From positions 62,001 through 126,000 of the forward strand of contig JAFEAL010000003.1 of NCBI GenBank assembly GCA_018266435.1: a stretch of DNA of 64,000 bases, given 5' to 3'. This DNA is from Bacteroidota bacterium (GTDB taxonomy: Bacteria; Bacteroidota; Bacteroidia; Cytophagales; Cyclobacteriaceae). Numbering within the stretch: the stretch's first letter is position 1; every line of letters starts with the position of its first letter. The notes beneath the pieces were generated by a model. That model saw nothing but the letters and a program-made list of their open reading frames with translations, did no database searches and was not told where the DNA came from. Below are positions 36,239 through 45,500 of the stretch, one piece after another. Position numbers and translations under genes: made by a program.

Positions 36239-36780
36239 TTTTCTTGGTCTTATCAGGAGAATATTCAGGTAATTTTAATTTTGCAACGACCAATGGATAC
36301 AATTATGGAAAGTAGAACCCAATGCCATTGATATTACCTTAGAAGAAGTAAAAAAAGGAAAAACAAAAACCCATAAAATGTAGACGACTTCTTCTATTGA
36401 ACGGGTAAAGGCAGCAAATTAACGCCTGGCTGCTTATGAAGCCGTCCTTACTGATGAAGAAAATAGCTTGTTATCATTTCGGGCGATGAGTTGTTTGATG
36501 CTGTAACTGAGCCTATCCAATCATGGCTGTGGAAAAAATATTTCTGTTTTATTAAGTGTACCAAGGACTGTGTTCTTAGAATATGAACTTTTACAAAGCA
36601 TGCTATTGGCAGCGCCCACACTAAGAACACCGCCAATGAATTAAAGATTTTTAATGAAAAATACACTTGCCACATAAGCACATGCAGCTTGGTATCTTTT
36701 CTACTCAGAGGTGAGGCAATCCTGTTTTGTAAAATTCATAACGTGCAATGTTTTGCACTTTGCTTTTGGTCAAGCCTTCT
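36239..36780. other. Intergenic region with decayed coding sequence
   Basis: 542 bp between two genes with no intact ORF that I can support. A broken plus-strand reading frame occupies about 36285-36586 (separate entry); a further plus-strand stretch about 36590-36700 reads AHTKNTANELKIFNEKYT in one frame and may belong to the same decayed gene or a second one. Confidence 0.5.
36285..36586 (+). pseudogene. Decayed gene of unknown family
   Basis: A plus-strand frame reads WKVEPNAIDITLEEVKKGK, then continues through an in-frame TAG (36381) and TAA (36420) as SSIERVKAA and RLAAYEAVLTDEEN. After a one-base shift near 36465 it continues as LVIISGDELFDAVTEPIQSWL, then stops at 36584-36586. The composition is protein-like between the interruptions, consistent with point nonsense mutations plus a frameshift. 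I do not recognise the family. It could also be a chance open stretch, but three consecutive coherent pieces make decay more likely. Confidence 0.4.
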
Positions 36781-37671
36781 TTATTGACCCAAGTTCCTCA
36801 ACCCGCCCGTATGCAACATTAAAATTTTCGCTCCACTAGAAAAATAATTTTTCGAAATCAAATCAAAAACACCTGCCACCATTTTTCCAGAATAGACAAA
36901 TTCTAAGGGCAAATCATTTTGTTCTTTCATTTGCAAAATGAACTGGTCTAATTCGTTTGTTTTTTTTGCATAGCCCCCAAAATGATAATCGGTTTCGATG
37001 TGCCAATTTGAAAATTCTTTCTCTGAAAAATTCTTCACTAGGTTTTTTACTTCTTCATTTAAAAACTCTCCGTTTTTCAAAACAGAAAAGCCGATAATTT
37101 TTTTCTCAGTAGGTAAGCCGCTAATAATTCCTGCCAGTGTTCCGCCTGTGCCAACGGGCAAACACACACAATCAAAATCAATCTTCGAAAGTTTTTTGCG
37201 TGCAAACTCTGCACAACCCTTTACGGCTAATTCATTTGTTCCTCCTTCGGGGATTAAGTAAAAATCTCCGAATTGCTTGTGTAAGCAATCAATATATTCA
37301 CCGCTATGTTTTGTTCGGTACTCTTCGCGCGAAACAAAATGCAAATTCATTCCACATTTTGCGGCAAATGACAAGGTGTCGTTTAAGGGTAATACTTTTT
37401 CCCCGCGAATGATACCAATAGTTTTTAACCCAAGTTCTTTTGCTGCTGCTGCCGTGGCATAAATGTGATTAGAAAATGCACCCCCAAAAGTAAGTAACGT
37501 ATGATGGCCATGCTTTTGCGCTTCTTCTAAATTGTATTTTAATTTCCACCACTTGTTTCCGCTCACCAGCGGATGATTCTCATCTTCGCGCTTTACTAAT
37601 ATTTTTAGTTTGAATTCTTTTAATAATTCGTTTTTTAATTTAATAATTTGGGTTTCTGCGTATTTTAACAA
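36781..37671 (-). CDS. PLP-dependent ACC deaminase / D-cysteine desulfhydrase family protein
   Basis: A 296-residue fold-type II PLP enzyme. SGNKWWKLKYNL contains the likely PLP lysine (Lys40), TFGGAFSNHIYATAAAA the substrate loop, and LPVGTGGTLAGI the phosphate-binding loop. This group includes 1-aminocyclopropane-1-carboxylate deaminase and D-cysteine desulfhydrase; which applies is not decidable here. The start is a TTG at 37671; no ATG occurs in the first 100 residues. A possible -7 (TAGCTTTG, 37669-37676) overlaps this start, so a slightly later non-ATG start is possible. Divergent from the radical SAM gene. Confidence 0.85.
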   Translation of the reverse strand: MLKYAETQIIKLKNELLKEFKLKILVKREDENHPLVSGNKWWKLKYNLEEAQKHGHHTLLTFGGAFSNHIYATAAAAKELGLKTIGIIRGEKVLPLNDTLSFAAKCGMNLHFVSREEYRTKHSGEYIDCLHKQFGDFYLIPEGGTNELAVKGCAEFARKKLSKIDFDCVCLPVGTGGTLAGIISGLPTEKKIIGFSVLKNGEFLNEEVKNLVKNFSEKEFSNWHIETDYHFGGYAKKTNELDQFILQMKEQNDLPLEFVYSGKMVAGVFDLISKNYFSSGAKILMLHTGGLRNLGQ

Positions 37672-37686
37672 AGCTAAATAATTTAG

Positions 37687-37694
37687 TATTTTTG
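37687..37694 (+). promoter_or_regulatory. -7 promoter element (TATTTTTG) before the radical SAM gene
   Basis: TATTTTTG, an exact TAnnTTTG match, ends 5 bp before the ATG at 37700. On the opposite strand TAGCTTTG (37669-37676) overlaps the start of the divergent PLP-enzyme gene, so the 28-bp gap appears to hold two back-to-back promoters. Confidence 0.4.
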
Positions 37695-37699
37695 TTGGA

Positions 37700-38758
37700 A
37701 TGGAAAGCGAAGATAATTATTTCAAAGGTCGGGGTGCGCAAATTAAAACTGGCAATAAATATTTGAAAGCCGAATACGTGACCGAACACATTGAAGGGCT
37801 GGACGAACCTTTACTAGAAAATACCGGTACTCAATTTTTTTTTGAAACCCCTAAAAAAATAATCAATAAAGTAGATAGCCCAGATCTGCCCGGCATGTAT
37901 TCCATGAATCCGTATCAAGGTTGTGAACATGGGTGCATCTACTGCTATGCCAGAAATACTCACGAATATTATGGATTCAGTGCTGGATTAGATTTTGAAA
38001 GTAAAATCATTATAAAGAAAAATGCTCCTCAGGTTTTAGAACAACAGTTGCTTCACAAAAACTGGCAGGCAGCGCCCATCATGTTAAGTGGCAATACCGA
38101 TTGCTATCAACCTCAAGAAAGAAAGTTGGAGATTACCCGGCAGATATTAAAAACATTGGTTAAGTATCGCCACCCGGTTGGGCTGATTACTAAAAATGGC
38201 TTAATCACCCGCGATATTGATTTGCTCCAGGATTTGGCAAAAGATCAGTTGGTACATGTAATGATTTCCGTAACAACCCTTAATGAAGAACTCAGAAGGC
38301 AAATGGAACCTCGCACGGTAAGTTCTATTAAAAGATTAAAAACGATTGAAGCGTTGACAAAAGCAAAAATCCCTGTGGGAATCATGAACGCACCCATCAT
38401 TCCGGGATTAAACCATCATGAAATTCCTCTTGTGTTAAAGGCCGCTGCCGATTATGGAGCGCTTACAGCCGGTATGTCTGTTGTTCGGCTGAACGGATCC
38501 ATCGGAAAAATTTTCGAAGATTGGCTGAAGAAAAATTTTTCTGATCGCTTTGATAAAGTATGGAACCAAATCTGTTCTCTTCATGGGGGCTCTGTTAATG
38601 ACTCTCAGTTTGGCAGACGTATGCGCGGAGAAGGAAATATTGCAGAGGCCATTCATCAATTGTTCAGGGCTTCCAAGAAAAAGTATTTTGCCGAAAGGAG
38701 TATGCCCGCATATGATCTGACTAAGTTTAGAAAAGGCGGGGCGTATTCATTGTTCTGA
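37700..38758 (+). CDS. PA0069-type radical SAM protein
   Basis: A 352-residue radical SAM enzyme. The [4Fe-4S]-binding Cys triad is CEHGCIYC in SMNPYQGCEHGCIYCYAR. NPYQGCEHGCxYCYAR is typical of the PA0069/SplB-like family, whose function is not established. LSGNTDCYQPQER and the C-terminal RRMRGEGNIA are also seen. No signal peptide. Divergent from the PLP-enzyme gene with only 28 bp between starts, both with -7 elements. Confidence 0.9.
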   Translation: MESEDNYFKGRGAQIKTGNKYLKAEYVTEHIEGLDEPLLENTGTQFFFETPKKIINKVDSPDLPGMYSMNPYQGCEHGCIYCYARNTHEYYGFSAGLDFESKIIIKKNAPQVLEQQLLHKNWQAAPIMLSGNTDCYQPQERKLEITRQILKTLVKYRHPVGLITKNGLITRDIDLLQDLAKDQLVHVMISVTTLNEELRRQMEPRTVSSIKRLKTIEALTKAKIPVGIMNAPIIPGLNHHEIPLVLKAAADYGALTAGMSVVRLNGSIGKIFEDWLKKNFSDRFDKVWNQICSLHGGSVNDSQFGRRMRGEGNIAEAIHQLFRASKKKYFAERSMPAYDLTKFRKGGAYSLF

Positions 38759-38776
38759 ATTTTTAATATACCTTTG
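38750..38776 (+). promoter_or_regulatory. Promoter for the metal-efflux cluster (TTG-16 bp-TACCTTTG)
   Basis: TTG at 38750-38752 and an exact -7 element TACCTTTG at 38769-38776, 16 bp apart, precede the GTG start at 38784. The -33 part overlaps the end of the radical SAM gene. Confidence 0.45.
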
Positions 38777-38783
38777 TTTTACT

Positions 38784-39152
38784 GTGAAGCGCTTTTTGGC
38801 CATATCGCTCTTACTCTTATACATCAACTCCAATACAGAGTTACACGAGTTGATGAAATTTCCAATTTTGTTCGAACATTTCTCGGAACACAAAAATTTA
38901 ACCGGTAATATTTCTTTTTGGGAGTTTATCGTCATGCACTACACCACCAATGTGTCGCACGATTCAGATGACAACAAACTTCCTTTCAAAGATCCGGCAC
39001 ATACCTTTACCGCTCCTGTTTTAGCCTTGCCCACATTAAAATTCTCAATCGAAGAAAATTATTTTGTTACCAACGTGATTCACGGAAGCCTTTATCAGGA
39101 GGCCTTCTTTGCCTCGCCTCTGAGCGAAATTTTTCAGCCCCCAAAAGTTTAG
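38784..39152 (+). CDS. Small secreted protein preceding the CzcA-type pump
   Basis: A 122-residue protein with a GTG start. A hydrophobic N-terminus (MKRFLAISLLLLYINS) is followed by TELHELMKFPILFEHFSEHK and MHYTTNVSHDSDDNKLPFK, a His/Asp-rich segment. I recall similar short proteins next to CzcA-type pumps in Bacteroidota, but know no assigned function. The His-rich, probably extracytoplasmic sequence and its position 89 bp before the pump gene suggest a metal-binding accessory role; this is inference. Confidence 0.72.
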   Translation: MKRFLAISLLLLYINSNTELHELMKFPILFEHFSEHKNLTGNISFWEFIVMHYTTNVSHDSDDNKLPFKDPAHTFTAPVLALPTLKFSIEENYFVTNVIHGSLYQEAFFASPLSEIFQPPKV

Positions 39153-39173
39153 GTCTATACAATCCGTCACCTC

Positions 39174-39196
39174 CGGCAAAGATTTTTCTTTTGCCG
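39174..39196. repeat. Inverted repeat upstream of the CzcA-type gene
   Basis: CGGCAAA (39174-39180) and TTTGCCG (39190-39196) form a perfect 7-bp inverted repeat with a 9-base AT-rich centre, 45 bp before the pump ATG. No T run follows, so it is not a standard terminator. It could be an operator or an mRNA hairpin. Confidence 0.35.
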
Positions 39197-39241
39197 CTAG
39201 GTGCATTCGACCTGTTATTTAAATAATCTATTTTATTTTTT

Positions 39242-42200
39242 ATGCTTAACCGCATTATCTCTTTTTCCATTCGGAATAAAGTAATCATTGCAATGCTCAC
39301 ATTGGCTTTAATTGCCTGGGGCTCTTATTCCGTCACGCAGTTACCCATTGATGCCGTGCCTGACATCACCAACAATCAGGTGCAGGTGCTCACGGTTTCT
39401 CCTTCTCTATCAGCCAATGAAATTGAGCGCTTGGTTACTTTTCCGGTGGAGCAAACGATGGCCACCATTCCCCGGATTACCGAAATGAGGTCTTTCTCAC
39501 GTTTTGGTTTGTCTGTTGTTACCATAGTTTTTACTGATGAAACCGATATCTACTGGGCTCGCCAACAAGTTAATGAACGGCTCACGGCAGCCAAGTCGCA
39601 AATACCGGCTGATGCCGGCAGCCCCGAACTCGCGCCCATCTCTACGGGGCTAAGTGAAATTTATCAATACATCATCCATACCAAAAAAGGGTTTGAAAAT
39701 AAATACGATGAGATGGCGTTGCGAACGATTCAGGATTGGATTGTTCGCAGGCAACTACTCGGTACTGCCGGTGTTGCCGATGTGAGCAGTTGGGGCGGCA
39801 AGTTGAAGCAGTATGAAATAGCTGTGAATACCAACAAACTGCGAAGCATGAACGTGGGCATCAATGAGGTTTTTACTGCTCTGCAAAAAAACAATCAAAA
39901 CACGGGTGGTGCTTACATCGATCAAAAGCCCTATGCCTTTTTTATTCGAAGTGAAGGGCTTGCCCAAACAATAGAAGACATTGAAAAGATTGTCATTCGA
40001 AACAATGCATCAGGACTGCCTGTATTAATTCGCGATGTGGCGCTGGTTCGTTATGGCAACGCCATACGCTATGGGGCTATGACTTATAACGATGAAGGAG
40101 AAAAAGTAGGGGCAATCGTGCTGATGTTGAAGGGAGAAAATTCTTCGGTTGTAATCAAAAACGTGAAAGAGCGCATTGAGCAAATCAAAAAGACTCTGCC
40201 CGAGGGTGTCGTCATTGAACCTTATCTGGATCGTACCAAACTGGTAAATAATGCCATCAGTACCGTTACAAAAAATCTTGCTGAGGGGGCTCTCATTGTT
40301 GTGTTTGTGCTGGTTCTGATGTTGGGCAACCTTCGTGCTGGGTTAGTGGTAGCATCGGTTATTCCATTAGCCATGCTTTTTGCCATTTGCATGATGAACC
40401 TTTTTGGTGTCTCAGGCAACTTGATGAGTTTAGGCGCCATTGATTTTGGTCTGATTGTGGATGGTGCCGTTATAATTGTTGAAGCTACGCTTCACCACCT
40501 GGCCTTAGCAAAACGAGTTACAAAATTTTCTCAGGCTGAAATGGATGGCGAAGTAAACCGGGCTGCCACATCCATGATGAACTCAGCCGTATTCGGCCAA
40601 ATCATTATTCTCATTGTTTACTTACCCATTCTTACTCTGGCCGGCATCGAAGGAAAAATGTTCCGTCCCATGGCACAAACTGTCGCATTCGCTATTCTGG
40701 GTGCATTGATTTTATCTCTTACCTACGTGCCCATGATTTCATCCTTGTGGCTGAATAAAAAACCATTGGCATCAATGAACATTTCTGATAAGATAATGTC
40801 TTTCATCCACCGGATATATGATCCTATCATTTCATTTGCATTAAGAAAACGAACTTGGATAATCTCGTTCTCCGCTGTTTTACTTGTTGCTAGCCTGATT
40901 CTTTTCTCAACGCTGGGCGGTGAATTCATTCCAACATTAGACGAAGGTGACTTTGCGGTGGAAACAAAAATACTGACCGGAAGCTCACTATCGCAAATGA
41001 CCGAAACAACACAAAAAGCAGCTCGTGTGCTATTGAGTCGTTTTCCTGAGGTGAAAGAGGTGATCGGAAAAATTGGTACCTCTGAAATCCCCACAGACCC
41101 GATGCCCATTGAAAATGGCGACTTAATCATTGTGCTGAAAGACCGCAGCGAATGGGTAAGCGCACATTCGCGCGAATCACTGGCCGATAAAATGTCGGCC
41201 GCCCTAGAACAAGAGATGCCGGGTGTATTATTTGGCTTTCAACAACCTATTCAAATGCGTTTTAATGAACTGATGACGGGTGCGCGGCAAGATGTAGTGG
41301 TAAAAGTTTATGGCGAAGACCTGGACTTGCTCGTAACCTATGCCAATGAAGTTGGAAAAATTGCCCGAACTATTGGGGGTGCTGAAGATGTGTATGTTGA
41401 GCCTGTAAGCGGGCTTCCTCAAATTGTAGTGAACGTAGACCGCAACAAATTGGCCATGTTCGGCTTGAGTATAGCAGAAGTTAATAGTGCTTTACGTACA
41501 GCTTTTGCGGGCGAGTCGGCAGGAATGATTTATGAAAAAGAAAGGCGGTTTGATTTGGTGGTACGCCTTGATCAGCAAAACCGAAAAGGAATAGAAGACG
41601 TGCGCAGGTTGTATGTAACAACTGCTACCGGTCAGCAAATCCCGTTGGAACAGGTGGCAGCCGTTACACTTGAATCCGGTATTAATCAGATTCAGCGCGA
41701 TGATGCCAAACGCAGGATTGCAATTGGATTTAATGTGCGGGGAAGGGATGTAGAAAGTATTGTAAAAGAGCTGCAGGGGAAAATTGAAAGTCAGGTGAAA
41801 ATAGAGCCAGGTTACTTTATTAAATATGGAGGTGACTTCAAAAACCTGCAAGAAGCCAAGCAGCGGCTGATGATAGCTGTGCCTATTGTGCTGTTGTTAA
41901 TCTTCGTTTTGCTGTACTTCACGTTTCATTCATTGCGCGAAACGCTGCTTATTTTTTCCTCCATTCCATTGTCTGCTATTGGTGGGGTTCTTGCGTTATG
42001 GCTGCGGGGTATGCCTTTCAGTATTTCAGCAGGTGTGGGCTTTATTGCACTTTTTGGCGTGGCTGTGTTGAATGGAATTGTTTTGATTTCTGAATTCACC
42101 CGGATACAAAAAGAAGGGCTGGCAAAAAATGTTTTTGACATTGTATTACTGGGCACATCGGTTCGGCTTCGTCCGGTGTTAATGACTGCCCTGGTAGCTT

Positions 42201-42367
42201 CACTTGGCTTTTTGCCAATGGCCTTGTCTCAAACATCCGGAGCAGAAGTGCAGCGGCCTTTAGCTACCGTGGTAATTGGTGGGCTGATCTCCGCCACGTT
42301 GCTCACATTGGTAGTCTTGCCTGTTCTTTACACTTACTTTGAAAATAAAAAACCAAATGCCGAATAA
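39242..42367 (+). CDS. CzcA/CusA-family heavy-metal RND efflux pump
   Basis: A 1041-residue inner-membrane RND transporter, full length. The HME-RND proton-relay motif is visible in IDFGLIVDGAVIIVEA, giving Asp401, Asp407 and Glu414, the set used by CzcA. Two large periplasmic loops follow TM1 and TM7, and GMPFSISAGVGFIALFGVAVLNG marks the second TM block. It should export divalent cations (Co/Zn/Cd) or Cu/Ag, which sequence alone cannot decide; Met-rich copper motifs are not obvious. Gene order here is pump, outer-membrane channel, adaptor, the reverse of czcCBA. Confidence 0.95.
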   Translation: MLNRIISFSIRNKVIIAMLTLALIAWGSYSVTQLPIDAVPDITNNQVQVLTVSPSLSANEIERLVTFPVEQTMATIPRITEMRSFSRFGLSVVTIVFTDETDIYWARQQVNERLTAAKSQIPADAGSPELAPISTGLSEIYQYIIHTKKGFENKYDEMALRTIQDWIVRRQLLGTAGVADVSSWGGKLKQYEIAVNTNKLRSMNVGINEVFTALQKNNQNTGGAYIDQKPYAFFIRSEGLAQTIEDIEKIVIRNNASGLPVLIRDVALVRYGNAIRYGAMTYNDEGEKVGAIVLMLKGENSSVVIKNVKERIEQIKKTLPEGVVIEPYLDRTKLVNNAISTVTKNLAEGALIVVFVLVLMLGNLRAGLVVASVIPLAMLFAICMMNLFGVSGNLMSLGAIDFGLIVDGAVIIVEATLHHLALAKRVTKFSQAEMDGEVNRAATSMMNSAVFGQIIILIVYLPILTLAGIEGKMFRPMAQTVAFAILGALILSLTYVPMISSLWLNKKPLASMNISDKIMSFIHRIYDPIISFALRKRTWIISFSAVLLVASLILFSTLGGEFIPTLDEGDFAVETKILTGSSLSQMTETTQKAARVLLSRFPEVKEVIGKIGTSEIPTDPMPIENGDLIIVLKDRSEWVSAHSRESLADKMSAALEQEMPGVLFGFQQPIQMRFNELMTGARQDVVVKVYGEDLDLLVTYANEVGKIARTIGGAEDVYVEPVSGLPQIVVNVDRNKLAMFGLSIAEVNSALRTAFAGESAGMIYEKERRFDLVVRLDQQNRKGIEDVRRLYVTTATGQQIPLEQVAAVTLESGINQIQRDDAKRRIAIGFNVRGRDVESIVKELQGKIESQVKIEPGYFIKYGGDFKNLQEAKQRLMIAVPIVLLLIFVLLYFTFHSLRETLLIFSSIPLSAIGGVLALWLRGMPFSISAGVGFIALFGVAVLNGIVLISEFTRIQKEGLAKNVFDIVLLGTSVRLRPVLMTALVASLGFLPMALSQTSGAEVQRPLATVVIGGLISATLLTLVVLPVLYTYFENKKPNAE

Positions 42368-42386
42368 CTCCTCAAAAGAAAAAATC

Positions 42387-43634
42387 ATGAAAATAAATTT
42401 CATTTATCCGGCAGTCGCGTTCTTCCTCCTTCAGTACACTTTTGCCATTTCGCTAAAAGCTCAAGGTATTTCGCTTGATCAGGCTGTTCAAACTGCGTTG
42501 AAAAATAACCTCGGCATTAAATCTGCCGAATATCAAATTGAGTATTACAAGGAACTGAAAAAAGCCGGAACGGATATTGGCAAACTCTCGGCTGCCTGGA
42601 TGCACGGACAATACAACACCTTTTATCAAGATAATAACGTAACAGTAACTCAAACCATTCCTTTTCCTACTACGCTGTCGAACCAGGTGCAATTGGGAAA
42701 AGAACAAGTGGTTGGTGCGCAACAAAATCTGGCGGTACAAAAAAACAATTTGGCCTACGAAGTAAAATTGGGGTACTATCAATTGCTTTATCAAACAGCC
42801 GTGAAGAAACTGTTGCTTTCACAAGACAGTTTATACTCAGATTTTGCTAAAGCCTCATCGCTTCGTTTTAAAACGGGTGAAAGCAACTTGTTGGAAAAAA
42901 CCACCGCAGAAACTCAATTGATGGACCTGCGTAATCTTATTCAGCAAAATGATGCTGATATATTAATACAGGCAACTCGCCTTCAGGCTTTATTAAAAAA
43001 TGAAAGCCTGGTCTTTGCAAGCGATCTTTTTGTAAAACGGTTCTTACCTCAAGAACTGGATACTGCCCGGCTGAACAACAACCCTTCCTTGAAATTGTTA
43101 CAGCAAGATATCGTCATTAGTAATCGGTTTAAACGAACCGAGCGCAGCCGCATCATGCCCGACCTAATGATCGGAGGGTTTGCTCAGAGCCTGACCGGCT
43201 GGACCACTAACGATCAAAAAATTGATGTGTACTATCCACGAAGCAAAGTCTTTACCGGCTGGGAAATAGGCCTCGGCATTCCGCTTTGGATTAAACCCAG
43301 CATTGCGCGAGCCAAAGCCGCTTCTTATCAAGAAGAAGTGGCGAGAAAAAATGCCCAGCATTACGAAGTGATGTTGAGTGGAAATTTTCAACAAGCCCTG
43401 CGCGAACTGGATAAAGCCAACGCTAACACTTCTTACTACGAAAACAGCGCTCTTAAAAATGCAGACCTTTTGATTGCGCAAGCCCGAAAAGCCTTTCGCG
43501 GTGGAGAGATTGGCTACATCGAATATTTACAGGCTTTAAAAAACTCAAATGCTATTCGAAGCAATTACTTGCAAGCCTTACTGCAATACAATCAGGCCGT
43601 TATCAAAATTGAATTTTTACTCGGAAAAATTTAA
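42387..43634 (+). CDS. TolC-family outer membrane efflux channel
   Basis: A 415-residue TolC-type protein with signal peptide (about 1-27) and two repeats of long helices with the OMF motif (GISLDQAVQTALKNN at the start; GGEIGYIEYLQALKNS near the end). It forms the exit duct of the RND pump. ATG 42387 gives a clean signal peptide; earlier in-frame codons fall inside the pump gene. It starts 19 bp after the pump stop and is followed by the adaptor 10 bp later. Confidence 0.92.
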   Translation: MKINFIYPAVAFFLLQYTFAISLKAQGISLDQAVQTALKNNLGIKSAEYQIEYYKELKKAGTDIGKLSAAWMHGQYNTFYQDNNVTVTQTIPFPTTLSNQVQLGKEQVVGAQQNLAVQKNNLAYEVKLGYYQLLYQTAVKKLLLSQDSLYSDFAKASSLRFKTGESNLLEKTTAETQLMDLRNLIQQNDADILIQATRLQALLKNESLVFASDLFVKRFLPQELDTARLNNNPSLKLLQQDIVISNRFKRTERSRIMPDLMIGGFAQSLTGWTTNDQKIDVYYPRSKVFTGWEIGLGIPLWIKPSIARAKAASYQEEVARKNAQHYEVMLSGNFQQALRELDKANANTSYYENSALKNADLLIAQARKAFRGGEIGYIEYLQALKNSNAIRSNYLQALLQYNQAVIKIEFLLGKI

Positions 43635-43644
43635 CCTTAAAAAA

Positions 43645-44778
43645 ATGAAACACCTTTCTATTATTTTTTTACTTCTTCTCTCTTGTTCAGTTCCCAAAGA
43701 CTCCGAAGAGAAGAAAGCAGGTGAGCATTCGTCTGATCTCAACGATGTCTCTCTTACCGAAGAACAATTCAAAGCCATTTCTATAGAACTAGGAAGCCTG
43801 GAATCGCGGTCGTTAAGCGGAACGATCAAAGCCAATGGCATGCTCGATGTGCCTCCCCAAAATCTGGTCTCTATCTCTGCTCCTTTGGGCGGCTTTGTTA
43901 AATCCACCGAGTTGCTTCAGGGGATGCACGTAAAAAAAGGGCAGGTAATTGTGGTACTTGAACATCCTAACTACATTCAACTGCAACAAGATTATCTGGA
44001 TAGTAAAAGTTCGCTCGATTATCAAGAGGCTGAATACCAACGGCAAGAGGAGCTTGCCAAAGAAAACGTAAACGCACTCAAAGCCTTACAACTGGTGAAA
44101 GCCAATTATTTTTCAACAAAAGCAAAAGTGGAGGGATTAAGAGCCCAATTAAAATTGGTGAACATCAACCCCTCAGAGATTGAAAATGGAGAAATCAAAA
44201 GTTCTATAAGCATTGTGTCGCCCATTTCCGGCTTCATTTCACAGGTAAATGTAAACTTGGGCATGCATGTAAACCCCACCGATGTTATGTTTAAAATTGT
44301 AGATACCGATCACGTTCATGCCGAAGCACAGGTGTTTGAAAAAGACATTCCTAAATTGCAGATTGGGCAGGTCGTTCATGTGTTGCTCACTAATGAATCG
44401 AAAGAACGCCTGGCCAAAGTTTATTTGATCGGAAAAGAAATTACGCCTGAGCGTACTGTACGTGTGCATTGTCATTTTGATGGAGAAGACGCCAACCTGA
44501 TTCCCGGAACCTATTTTAGTGCAACGATAGAAACCGGATCTAACCAAGTAGATGCATTACCTGCTTCAGCGATCGTTCATTTTGAAGCAAAAGATTTTAT
44601 TTTCATAGAAAAGGATGCTGCCAACCATCGGTACCAGCTTTGCGAAATTGAACCAGCGATTTCCGACAATGGTTATATGCCCATTACGTTTAAACAGCCG
44701 GTGGGCGACATAAAAAATAAAATTGTGGTGAAGGGTGCGTATGAATTGCTCAATGCGCTGAAGAATACGGAATTATAA
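43645..44778 (+). CDS. RND efflux periplasmic adaptor (HlyD/CusB-type lipoprotein)
   Basis: A 377-residue membrane-fusion protein beginning at ATG 43645; a 32-residue upstream extension would lie inside the tolC gene. The lipobox LLLLSCS gives a lipidated Cys. Barrel-sandwich/lipoyl halves are seen in APLGGFVKSTELLQGMHVKKGQVIVVLEHPNY and VSPISGFISQVNVNLGMHV, with a helical hairpin between them (about 115-160). It connects the pump and the TolC channel. Confidence 0.92.
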   Translation: MKHLSIIFLLLLSCSVPKDSEEKKAGEHSSDLNDVSLTEEQFKAISIELGSLESRSLSGTIKANGMLDVPPQNLVSISAPLGGFVKSTELLQGMHVKKGQVIVVLEHPNYIQLQQDYLDSKSSLDYQEAEYQRQEELAKENVNALKALQLVKANYFSTKAKVEGLRAQLKLVNINPSEIENGEIKSSISIVSPISGFISQVNVNLGMHVNPTDVMFKIVDTDHVHAEAQVFEKDIPKLQIGQVVHVLLTNESKERLAKVYLIGKEITPERTVRVHCHFDGEDANLIPGTYFSATIETGSNQVDALPASAIVHFEAKDFIFIEKDAANHRYQLCEIEPAISDNGYMPITFKQPVGDIKNKIVVKGAYELLNALKNTEL

Positions 44779-44847
44779 TTTCATTGTGCGTGTTGAGGAG
44801 CAGTAGTTCCTGGATAGTTTTTTGAACATCTTTGAAAAAAAATTTTC

Positions 44848-45459
44848 ATGTACATTCTCATCAGCGGAAGTGTCTTGCTTAGTCTTTTGCACGCTGTCAT
44901 TCCTAACCACTGGTTGCCCGTACTGGCTGTTGGGAAAAAGGAAAAGTGGTCGCTGGGAGAAATTTTAGAGATCACCGCATTGTGTGCATTAAGCCATGTA
45001 TTCAGTACCCTGCTCATCGGGTGGGGTCTGGTTTTTTTCGGATGGAAATTTTCCCAACAATTTCAATCGGCCACTCGTTGGTTGTCGCCCGGCATTCTCA
45101 TCCTTATCGGATTGGTTTTTATTTACCGGCACTATCGGCACAAACATTTTCATGTTGCTGAGCAGGTACACCAGAGTTCAAAAACGAAAATGATCGCCAG
45201 CCTTTCATTGGCCATGTTTCTTTCGCCTTGTTTAGAAGTAGAGGCTTATTTTTTGGCTGCGGGCACCTCAACAATTTCCGTTGCTATCATTCTTTCCATT
45301 GTTTATTCGGCCGTAACAATACTGGGTATGGTGGCTTGGATTTATTTTGCCTACCATGGCACAAGCAAGTTTAACTGGCACCGGCTTGAGCATAATGCCG
45401 GCATCATCACGGGCGTAACTATTATTGCTTCAGGAGTAATCTCATTTTTTATAAAGTAA
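44848..45459 (+). CDS. Polytopic membrane protein, NicO/TauE-like
   Basis: A 203-residue protein with about six membrane helices. The N-terminal HAVIPNHWLPVLAVGKKEKWS and ALSHVFSTLLIGWG resemble the His-containing motifs of the NicO/RcnA nickel-cobalt exporters and UreH/TauE-like proteins; a His-rich loop (YRHYRHKHFHVAEQVHQ) lies between the halves. Location 69 bp after the RND adaptor suggests involvement in metal transport, but the precise family call is uncertain. Confidence 0.75.
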   Translation: MYILISGSVLLSLLHAVIPNHWLPVLAVGKKEKWSLGEILEITALCALSHVFSTLLIGWGLVFFGWKFSQQFQSATRWLSPGILILIGLVFIYRHYRHKHFHVAEQVHQSSKTKMIASLSLAMFLSPCLEVEAYFLAAGTSTISVAIILSIVYSAVTILGMVAWIYFAYHGTSKFNWHRLEHNAGIITGVTIIASGVISFFIK

Positions 45460-45500
45460 TAAATGACAGCGCAAAAGAATCAAGAGCTAACTCAATCAAC

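Noticed and set aside
36448-36681. 77-residue minus-strand ORF
   Set aside because: Opposite the decayed plus-strand sequence; no signal peptide or domain pattern that holds up.
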